Positions 13,024-18,778 of a stretch of 18,778 nucleotides of DNA are shown here, piece by piece. Position numbers and translations under genes: made by a program. The number at the start of each line of letters is the position of its first letter. The first letter of the stretch is position 1. The notes under the pieces were generated by a model. That model searched no databases, was not told the DNA's origin, and worked only from the letters and a program-made list of their open reading frames with translations. This DNA is from Prevotella sp. CAG:1092 (GTDB lineage: Bacteria; Bacteroidota; Bacteroidia; Bacteroidales; Bacteroidaceae): contig HF994178.1 of the NCBI GenBank assembly GCA_000436915.1, positions 1-18,778 of the forward strand, read 5' to 3'.

Positions 13024-15036
13024 TCTTAACATCTCGTCTCGATATTGTGCAGCCTGCATAAAGTCGAGATTCTTGGCAGCTTGCTTCATAAGAGCCTCGG
13101 TATTTTCGATACTCTTCTTTAGTTCTGCTGTCGACATCTTTCTTACTATTGGGTCTGCAGCAAATGCGCTTGCATCAGGTTCGATATAAACTTGCGATGC
13201 ATATCCTGCCGACTTCTTGCTTGTTGTAGATTCGCTTGTCGAAGCAGATGTGAGCGAACCCTTTATAGATTTCTGAATCTGCTGTGGCGTAATGCCATGC
13301 TCCTCATTATATTTAAGCTGAATAGTGCGTCGGCGCATGGTTTCGTCGATAGTGCGTTGCATGCTCTCCGTGATGTTGTCGGCATACATAATTACCTTGC
13401 CATTAACATTACGAGCTGCACGTCCTGCTGTCTGAGTCAAGCTACGATGGCTACGCAAAAAGCCTTCTTTGTCGGCATCTAAGATGGCAACAAGCGATAC
13501 CTCAGGAAGGTCAAGTCCTTCACGAAGAAGGTTTACTCCTACCAGCACATCAAAGACTCCAGCTCTAAGGTCGTTCATTATCTTTACACGGTCAAGTGTT
13601 GCTACATCGCTATGTATGTAATTAGCTCGTATATCGTGATTTAAGAGATATTCCGTAAGCTCTTCAGCCATACGCTTAGTAAGGGTAGTTACGAGAGTTC
13701 GCTCGTTGCGATGACAACGAGTCAAGATCTCATCCATCAAGTCGTCTATCTGATTTTCTGATGGTCGAACCACAATCTCTGGGTCGAGGAGTCCGGTTGG
13801 TCTAATGATTTGTTCCACTACAACTCCTTCTGCTTCTTGCAATTCATAATCGGCAGGAGTGGCAGAAACATAAATCACCTGGTTCATCATTTCGTGGAAC
13901 TCCTCAAACCTTAATGGGCGGTTGTCGAAAGCTGCAGGCAGACGGAAGCCAAACTCCACAAGGTTTTGCTTTCTTGCACGGTCGCCACCATACATGGCAT
14001 TAATCTGTGGCACACTTACGTGGCTCTCGTCAATAACCATGAGATAATCCTTCGGGAAGAAGTCGAGCAAACAATAAGGCCGTTCGCCAGCCTCGCGACC
14101 ATCGAAATACCTTGAATAGTTCTCTATACCCGAACAATGCCCTAACTCCTTTATCATCTCCATGTCGTACTCTACGCGCTCCTTTATTCGTTGCGCTTTG
14201 ATGTTGTCGCCAAGATCGGTAAAGAAGTCTATCTGTTTAACCAAATCATCCTGTATCATCTTTATCGCCTTTGTGGTTTGATCTTGTGATGTTACAAAGA
14301 GATTGGCAGGATATATCTGATATGTTTCAAATGACGCTAATCTGCGCATGGTGATGTGGTCAACCTCTTCGATAGAGTCAATCTCATCGTCCCACCAGCT
14401 CACTCTCAGAATGTTGTCGCTATAAGCCATGGCGATGCTAACGGTATCGCCTTTTACCGAGAAATTGCCTCGTTCAAGATTTATGTCATTTCTTACATAT
14501 AATGAAGCTACAAGCTGGCGTAAGAATTCGTTGCGGTCAAGCTTCTGTCCACGACCAATCTTGATGATACTCTCGTTCATCGCGGTTGGACCACCCATAC
14601 CGTAAATACATGAAACAGATGATACAACGATAACATCTTTGCGGCCTGACAATAAGGCACTTACCGCACCAAGACGAAGCTTGTCAATCTCTTCGTTTAT
14701 AGCCAAGTCTTTTTCTATATACACATCCTTTGATGGAATGTAAGCCTCAGGCTGATAATAATCATAATACGATACATAATACTCTACAGCATTATCAGGG
14801 AAAAATCCTTTCATTTCTTCATACAATTGTGCTGCAAGAGTTTTGTTGTGGCTAAGTATCAACGTTGGTTTGTTAACGTTGGCAATAACGTTAGCCACGG
14901 TAAATGTTTTACCTGAACCAGTAACGCCCAAAAGTACCTGAGCCGATACGTCTTGTTCGATACCTTCTGTTAGTTGCTTAATGGCTTCTGGTTGGTCGCC
15001 TGTAGGCTTATATTTTGATGTCAACTTGAAATTCAT
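12997..15036 (-). CDS. uvrB: UvrABC excision nuclease subunit B
   Basis: A 679-residue DNA-damage-verifying helicase-like ATPase that loads onto lesions with UvrA and recruits UvrC. Walker A 'GVTGSGKT' (37-44); the damage-probing beta-hairpin with 'YYDYYQPEAYIPSKDVYIEKD'-type residues (90-110); Walker B 'VIDESHVS'; 'YVSATPADYE'; the C-terminal helicase motifs 'VGVNLLREGLDLPEVSLVAILDADKEGFLRS' (motif V) and 'QTAGRAARN' (motif VI); and a C-terminal UVR domain ('ENTEALMKQAAKNLDFMQAAQYRDEM') that contacts UvrC. Full family length (about 670-680). The start is ATG 15034-15036, giving 'MNFKLTSKYKPTGDQPEAI', with a -7 element ending 3 nt before it. It is divergent from bamD. Confidence 0.97.
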   Translation of the reverse strand: MNFKLTSKYKPTGDQPEAIKQLTEGIEQDVSAQVLLGVTGSGKTFTVANVIANVNKPTLILSHNKTLAAQLYEEMKGFFPDNAVEYYVSYYDYYQPEAYIPSKDVYIEKDLAINEEIDKLRLGAVSALLSGRKDVIVVSSVSCIYGMGGPTAMNESIIKIGRGQKLDRNEFLRQLVASLYVRNDINLERGNFSVKGDTVSIAMAYSDNILRVSWWDDEIDSIEEVDHITMRRLASFETYQIYPANLFVTSQDQTTKAIKMIQDDLVKQIDFFTDLGDNIKAQRIKERVEYDMEMIKELGHCSGIENYSRYFDGREAGERPYCLLDFFPKDYLMVIDESHVSVPQINAMYGGDRARKQNLVEFGFRLPAAFDNRPLRFEEFHEMMNQVIYVSATPADYELQEAEGVVVEQIIRPTGLLDPEIVVRPSENQIDDLMDEILTRCHRNERTLVTTLTKRMAEELTEYLLNHDIRANYIHSDVATLDRVKIMNDLRAGVFDVLVGVNLLREGLDLPEVSLVAILDADKEGFLRSHRSLTQTAGRAARNVNGKVIMYADNITESMQRTIDETMRRRTIQLKYNEEHGITPQQIQKSIKGSLTSASTSESTTSKKSAGYASQVYIEPDASAFAADPIVRKMSTAELKKSIENTEALMKQAAKNLDFMQAAQYRDEMLRLQAMLEEK

Positions 15037-15039
15037 AGC

Positions 15040-15072
15040 GCAAAAGTACTAATTTTCCATTATTTACTGTAA
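15040..15072 (-). promoter_or_regulatory. uvrB promoter, leaderless geometry
   Basis: Minus-strand TACTTTTGC (15048-15040), then GCT and the uvrB ATG at 15036. A weak -33 (TTAC, 15072-15069) lies 20 nt upstream. The distance from the -7 box to the start codon is the same three nucleotides as at the FemAB-like gene and kdsC. Confidence 0.65.
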
Positions 15073-15099
15073 TTTTTTGCTAAAAAACGTGTAACATAC

Positions 15100-15131
15100 T
15101 TTGATAATAAAGGAATTATGTGTAATTTTGC
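15100..15131 (+). promoter_or_regulatory. Promoter of bamD-rpoZ-DUF4293
   Basis: TTTG (15100-15103), 19-nt spacer, TAATTTTGC (15123-15131), with the bamD ATG 17 nt further on after an A-rich leader. Full consensus match. Confidence 0.8.
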
Positions 15132-15148
15132 AATTCAAAACACAAAAT

Positions 15149-15973
15149 ATGAAGAAAAGAATACTTTATGCATTGTCATCCTTGCTCTTGTTGAGCAGTT
15201 GTGCCCACGAATTTAATCGTGTGTACAAGGCTGATAACTTCCATTACAAATATGAATATGCAAAGGAATGTTACGCCAAGGGACAATACACTCGCGCGAT
15301 AACTCTTCTTCAAGAACTTATCACTTTGGAGAAAGGTACAGAGAATGCTCAGGAGAGTCTTTATATGCTTGCCATGGCAGAGTATAGCAATAAAGACTAC
15401 GAGACAGCAGCTGAGTATTTCAAGAAGTATTGTTCAAGCTATCCACGTGGTATTTATGTCGAAAGAGCTAAATACTATGTTGGTCAAAGCTTGTTTGAGA
15501 GCACTCCAGAGCCACGTCTCGACCAGTCGATGACAGTCCAAGCCATCACTTCTTTCCAGGAGTTTTTGGATCTCTTCCCTGATTCAAAGATGAAGCCACA
15601 GGCGCAGAAGCGATTGTTTGAACTTCAAGACAAGCTCGTTACCAAGGAGCTGTATTCTGCACAACTTTATTATGATCTTGGTTCATACTTTGGCAACTGT
15701 ACAAGTGGCGGCAACAATTATGAAGCTTGCATCATTACCGCTCAGAATGCTCTAAAAGACTATCCATATACATCTCTTCGCGAAGAGTTCTCGTTGCTTA
15801 TTATGAAGAGCAAGTATGAATTAGCTCAGCAGAGTGTAGAAGAAAAGAAGCTTGAACGTTTCCAAGATGCTGAAGATGAGTGCTACGGCTTCATCAACGA
15901 ATATCCAGACTCAAAGGATAGGGCAACTGCTGAGAAGTATATTAAGAAATGTAAGGAAGTAACTAAAGATTAA
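15149..15973 (+). CDS. bamD: Outer membrane assembly lipoprotein BamD
   Basis: A 274-residue lipoprotein of the BAM complex, which inserts beta-barrel proteins into the outer membrane together with BamA. Signal peptide with lipobox 'LLSSC', lipidated Cys18, followed by AHEFNRVYKADN. The mature protein is a run of tetratricopeptide repeats: 'YEYAKECYAKGQYTRAITLLQELI' (about 36-58), 'ESLYMLAMAEYSNKDYETAAEYFKKYCSSYP' (69-99), 'VERAKYYVGQSLF' and a C-terminal repeat ending '..GFINEYPDSKDRATAEKYIKKC', the usual five-TPR BamD layout. The frame is open from 15101, but that lies within the promoter; ATG 15149 gives a proper lipoprotein signal. rpoZ follows after 24 nt. The bamD-rpoZ-DUF4293 order is common in Bacteroidales. 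Confidence 0.92.
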   Translation: MKKRILYALSSLLLLSSCAHEFNRVYKADNFHYKYEYAKECYAKGQYTRAITLLQELITLEKGTENAQESLYMLAMAEYSNKDYETAAEYFKKYCSSYPRGIYVERAKYYVGQSLFESTPEPRLDQSMTVQAITSFQEFLDLFPDSKMKPQAQKRLFELQDKLVTKELYSAQLYYDLGSYFGNCTSGGNNYEACIITAQNALKDYPYTSLREEFSLLIMKSKYELAQQSVEEKKLERFQDAEDECYGFINEYPDSKDRATAEKYIKKCKEVTKD

Positions 15974-15997
15974 CATTATATAAAAATTATATCATCA

Positions 15998-16336
15998 ATG
16001 GATTACAAAAAGTCAAAGGCTCCAGTTAACACCGTTACTCGCAACATTATGGATTTGTGTGACGAGACTGGAAACATCTATGAGAGTGTAGCTATTATCG
16101 CAAAGAGAGCTAACCAAATCTCTGCAGAGATAAAGCAAGACTTGAGCAAGAAGCTCGCTGAGTTTGCTTCTTACAACGACTCTTTGGAGGAGGTGTTTGA
16201 GAATCGCGAGCAGATTGAAATCTCAAGATACTATGAGAAGTTGCCTAAGCCAACACTTCTTGCTACAGAAGAATTTGTTGAAGGTAATATTTATTGGCGC
16301 GATCCTTCTAAGGACGCTGCTCAAACTCAGGAATAA
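15998..16336 (+). CDS. rpoZ: DNA-directed RNA polymerase subunit omega (Rpb6-like)
   Basis: A 112-residue small RNA-polymerase subunit of the RpoZ/Rpb6 family as found in Bacteroidota. The core 'NTVTRNIMDLCDETGNIYESVAIIAKRANQISAEIKQDL' (about 11-50) holds the conserved omega helices that clamp the beta-prime C-terminus; the segment after residue 55 (Ser/Glu-rich helix, then 'YYEKLPKPTLLATEEFVEGNIYWRDP') is typical of the Bacteroidota version and differs from E. coli omega. It is often annotated only as hypothetical. It sits between bamD and the DUF4293 gene; its TAA overlaps the next ATG by one base (TAATG), so translation is probably coupled. Confidence 0.85.
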   Translation: MDYKKSKAPVNTVTRNIMDLCDETGNIYESVAIIAKRANQISAEIKQDLSKKLAEFASYNDSLEEVFENREQIEISRYYEKLPKPTLLATEEFVEGNIYWRDPSKDAAQTQE

Positions 16337-16791
16337 TGATACAACGTAAGCAATCTCTATTCCTTTTGGTAGTCTTCGTGTTGTCTATCGTTGGAGCTAT
16401 GCTTCAGGTTGGCAATATTGAACCATCAGGAATGGGTGTAGGCGATAATGTGTATAGCCTCTGCATCTTGCATGCTGATGGCTCACGTGTCTACGCTTCT
16501 TTCCCTTTGTTGGTCATCTATACCTTGAATGGAATCCTTTCGTTGGCAACAATCTTCTTGTTTAACAACAGAAAGTTGCAAATGAAACTTTGCTCTCTTG
16601 GTATTGCGTTGATGGCAATATGGTATCTTGCATTTGCATATCTTTGCGTAAGCGTATTCCCTGAGGCAGGAACATTCCATCCGTCCTTCTCGGTATGCTT
16701 GCCAGTAGTATGCTTGATTCTATATGTCATGGCTCATGCAGGCATCAACAAAGACGAAAAGCTCGTTAGAAGCATGGATAGGATTCGATAG
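16336..16791 (+). CDS. DUF4293 family membrane protein
   Basis: A 151-residue integral membrane protein with four predicted helices (about 5-24, 56-76, 83-106, 118-134). The N-terminus 'MIQRKQSLFLLVVF' and the cytoplasmic tail 'KDEKLVRSMDRIR' are the marks of the DUF4293 family, a Bacteroidota-restricted group of unknown function. The loop between helices 1 and 2 (about 25-55) is polar. The start codon overlaps the rpoZ stop by one base, and the gene ends the bamD transcript just before a strong terminator. Nothing in the sequence suggests an enzymatic activity. Confidence 0.85.
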   Translation: MIQRKQSLFLLVVFVLSIVGAMLQVGNIEPSGMGVGDNVYSLCILHADGSRVYASFPLLVIYTLNGILSLATIFLFNNRKLQMKLCSLGIALMAIWYLAFAYLCVSVFPEAGTFHPSFSVCLPVVCLILYVMAHAGINKDEKLVRSMDRIR

Positions 16792-16806
16792 TTCGTTTAT
16801 CACAAA

Positions 16807-16850
16807 AATATAAAGGCAACACTTCATCTTGTGAGTGTTGCCTTTTATTG
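16807..16850. terminator. Bidirectional terminator between the bamD operon and the glycosyltransferases
   Basis: AAAGGCAACACT (16812-16823) and AGTGTTGCCTTT (16834-16845) form a perfect 12-bp stem with a 10-nt loop. TTATTG follows on +, and on - the stem runs into ATATTTTTGTG. It lies 20 nt after the DUF4293 stop and 48 nt after the convergent glycosyltransferase stop. Confidence 0.9.
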
Positions 16851-16893
16851 TGCATTTTATTATACCTTGCAGTTTACACCTTTTATATATAGG

Positions 16894-17991
16894 CTACTTC
16901 ATATATAGCGTCTCGTATTGTTTCGCCACCTTTATATAATCATGATGCTTTCGTATGTATTCTATACTTTGACGTTGCATCGTTGATATGTTTTCGGGAT
17001 GCAAAACCATATTCTCTATTTGGCTATAAACGCTTTTGAAAGTTGGTTCTACGTTGACAATTGGTCGCAATTCAGTTTCGTTCAATACCTCATAGTTTTC
17101 AGGTTCGCCACCACCTATGCATATTAGTCCGTGCGACATAGCCTCAAGTGGATTCATCGATGGTGTGTAGCTATATAGCTGGTCTACAATAGCGTCGCAC
17201 GACATCATCATCTTGCGATATTCATCAAACGGCACGCTTTCTACTACCGTTAGCTTTAGCTTATCTGGATATTTGCTTTCCACCTCTTTGGCAGCCTTAA
17301 GCATAATGTCAGTTCCCTTGTATGCCGAGCGCGACTTATTTATTCCAATAAAAATCTTAATCGGTTCGCCATCTTTATGAAACTCTATGGTTGGAGTATC
17401 ATCGTCACATACTATAGGGAAAGGTATGAATTCCGTTTTCTTTGGAAACAAAGGTTCATAGATGGCAAGATATTCGTATAGTCCTGCAACTATGGTGTCG
17501 CATTCTTTAGCCATCTTTTCGTTTAGTCGTTGTTTCTCAGTACCTATCCAGTCAGCTATCTCTTTGCGTGCATCTTCGGTATCTCTAAGCGTTTCGCCGA
17601 TATTGAAGTCGCCATATCTGAAAGGCTTACGAGTGCGATTCTCGTTCACCCAATAATAGTCCATACCAAAGGCTCCTAACACCATCTTACCATTATGTTT
17701 TTTCAGATAATCAAAGATTGAGAATAGCCTTTGCGCCTTTAGCTCGAGGAACATAGGATTTATAAATTGCACCACATCGTAGCCACGCAAGCGAGGCATC
17801 ACGGCTATAGTCTTAGCCATAAGTGCCATGCCGCCAAGTTTTCCCTCACGGCGAGCCATATCTATGTCGCGCGGATAGTTTTTCCAAAAGTCTCCGTTCG
17901 ACATAACAGTCACCTTATGCCCCAACAGACGTAGTCCCTTAGCCAACGTGTTGTGCACATTACTATATTCGCCTATCAGCAATATTTTCAT
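16894..17991 (-). CDS. GT-B glycosyltransferase (family 4-like)
   Basis: A 365-residue cytoplasmic glycosyltransferase. The N-terminal Rossmann domain starts 'MKILLIGEYSNVHNTLAKGLRLLGHKVTVMS' (1-31), with the glycine-poor but typical acceptor-side loop. The C-terminal nucleotide-sugar domain has 'IFIGINKSRSAYKGTDIMLKAAKEV' (213-237) and the signature 'YSYTPSMNPLEAMSHGLICIGGGEPENYE' region (273-301), which corresponds to the GT4 E-x7-E zone (Glu283, Glu296). It probably adds a sugar to a surface polysaccharide; donor and acceptor cannot be told. Its ATG overlaps the stop of the upstream GT2 gene by 4 bp (ATGA), so the two are translationally coupled and likely act in the same glycan pathway. 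Confidence 0.8.
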   Translation of the reverse strand: MKILLIGEYSNVHNTLAKGLRLLGHKVTVMSNGDFWKNYPRDIDMARREGKLGGMALMAKTIAVMPRLRGYDVVQFINPMFLELKAQRLFSIFDYLKKHNGKMVLGAFGMDYYWVNENRTRKPFRYGDFNIGETLRDTEDARKEIADWIGTEKQRLNEKMAKECDTIVAGLYEYLAIYEPLFPKKTEFIPFPIVCDDDTPTIEFHKDGEPIKIFIGINKSRSAYKGTDIMLKAAKEVESKYPDKLKLTVVESVPFDEYRKMMMSCDAIVDQLYSYTPSMNPLEAMSHGLICIGGGEPENYEVLNETELRPIVNVEPTFKSVYSQIENMVLHPENISTMQRQSIEYIRKHHDYIKVAKQYETLYMK

Positions 17992-18778
17992 CCCTTCAGT
18001 CCTTTTAATATCAGCAGATATCTGCCAGCCTTGTTGCTAATAAGTTTTCTGAAAGTCTTGTATTTTATGGTGTAGCTCTTGTCGGGTAGGGGGTAGAGTC
18101 CCTTCTCGTATAGCTTGTTGATAGCCTCTTCCAGCTGGTGCATAGAATGCGTCATGGTTGCCGTATTGTAGAGATAATCCATCGACAGCTGAGCTATTCT
18201 TCTTTGAAGAGCCTGGCGAGCATCCTCGGGCACACGAGTGCTCAGTTGCTGCAGATTGCACAATATGTCAAACACGTTGTTGAGTCTGGTCACAATCTTT
18301 CGGCTATCCTGATTATTGGTGATAGACCCTTTGCGCACTCTATAGAAATAGGCGTTAGAATTTGTCTTATACACTTTCTGTGCACGAATCATCAACTGCG
18401 GAGTAAACTCCTCGTCCTCGCATATTCTGCCTGGAGTAAATGACAACGAGCCAAGAATCTCTTTTCTGAAGAAATATGTGCATGCACTCGCCTTCAGATT
18501 ATTGTTGTTCATATATTCCACGCCTGATGTTGGTTCGTCGAACTCGAAAGGAACGTCAGTCACAGGTTTGTGAGTGAAGTTGAACATCACCACGTCAGGA
18601 TCATTATATCGAGCTATGTCTACACAATGTTCGTAAGGGGTTGGCAGCAGCTTGTCGTCGCCATCTACAAACTGTATATATTTGCCTGTAGCAATTCGCA
18701 TGCCTGCATTTCGAGCTTCCGACAATCCGCGATTAGATTGACGGATGTATATGATATTATCTTGATAGTCGGCAAGTT
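17988..18778 (-). CDS. GT2 (GT-A) glycosyltransferase, 5' end beyond the window
   Basis: The frame stays open to the window edge; 262 residues are visible and the first roughly 60-80 are missing. The segment encoded just before 18725 ('DNIIYIRQSNRGLSEARNAGM') and after it ('ATGKYIQFVDGDD') is the classic GT2 core, with the metal-binding DxD-type motif in VDGDD. So the TTG at 18725 is an internal Leu codon, not a start. The rest has 'EDEEFTPQLMIRAQKVYKTNSNAYFYRVRKGSITN', matching the ED-acceptor-base region of capsule/O-antigen GT2 enzymes (Glu-Asp-Glu). The C-terminal 80 residues are helical and poorly conserved. It forms an operon with the following GT-B gene via a 4-bp overlap. Confidence 0.85.
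   Translation of the reverse strand, partial: LADYQDNIIYIRQSNRGLSEARNAGMRIATGKYIQFVDGDDKLLPTPYEHCVDIARYNDPDVVMFNFTHKPVTDVPFEFDEPTSGVEYMNNNNLKASACTYFFRKEILGSLSFTPGRICEDEEFTPQLMIRAQKVYKTNSNAYFYRVRKGSITNNQDSRKIVTRLNNVFDILCNLQQLSTRVPEDARQALQRRIAQLSMDYLYNTATMTHSMHQLEEAINKLYEKGLYPLPDKSYTIKYKTFRKLISNKAGRYLLILKGLKG

Noticed and set aside
15101..15148. TTG start for bamD giving a 290-residue product
   Set aside because: It would lie within the promoter and put 16 extra residues before a complete lipoprotein signal peptide.
1..18778. tRNA, rRNA, CRISPR arrays, insertion sequences, prophage or defence genes
   Set aside because: No cloverleaf, array of spaced repeats, transposase/integrase frame or recognisable defence gene was found on reading both strands.

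Overview
The window is a chromosomal segment of a Bacteroidales bacterium, most likely in the Prevotella/Segatella group. Three things point there. The gene set is typical of Bacteroidota: a Rho with a very long N-terminal insertion, a six-S1-domain RpsA of 589 residues, a T9SS plug-like protein (DUF5103), an Rpb6-like omega subunit and DUF4293. The upstream regions repeatedly carry the Bacteroidales promoter (-33 TTTG, about 19 nt, -7 TAnnTTTGC). Starts lack convincing Shine-Dalgarno sequences. Coding density is high and the DNA is AT-rich. I see no rRNA, tRNA, CRISPR array, transposase or prophage gene.

Layout, left to right. (1) 30-1010 (-): a FemAB/GNAT-like transferase, divergent from the + strand pair kdsC (1174-1692) and maf (1726-2286). 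(2) 2317-9242 (-): a block read right to left as rpsA, rho, pgk and a DUF5103 plug-like protein. rpsA and rho each end in a hairpin; rho and pgk have their own -7 elements, and pgk overlaps the DUF5103 gene. (3) 9474-10841 (+): rfbC and a lipoprotein of unknown function, closed by a bidirectional terminator shared with (4) a Na/Pi cotransporter-PhoU fusion (10996-12681, -). (5) 12682-12996: a regulatory-looking intergenic region holding a five-fold 11-bp-phased repeat, a perfect palindrome and a 36-codon membrane-peptide ORF. (6) uvrB (12997-15036, -), divergent from bamD-rpoZ-DUF4293 (15149-16791, +). (7) Two overlapping glycosyltransferases (16894-18778, -), the upstream one cut by the window end.

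Most of this is core housekeeping: translation (rpsA), termination (rho), transcription (rpoZ), glycolysis (pgk), repair (uvrB), nucleotide hygiene (maf) and envelope building (kdsC, rfbC, bamD, plug-like protein, glycosyltransferases). I did not find an obvious new multi-gene system. The most interesting material is regulatory: the phased repeat array at the Na/Pi transporter promoter beside an unlisted small membrane ORF; a recurrent promoter geometry that predicts leaderless mRNAs; and a terminator-like hairpin lying inside the signal-peptide codons of the DUF5103 gene just after pgk.
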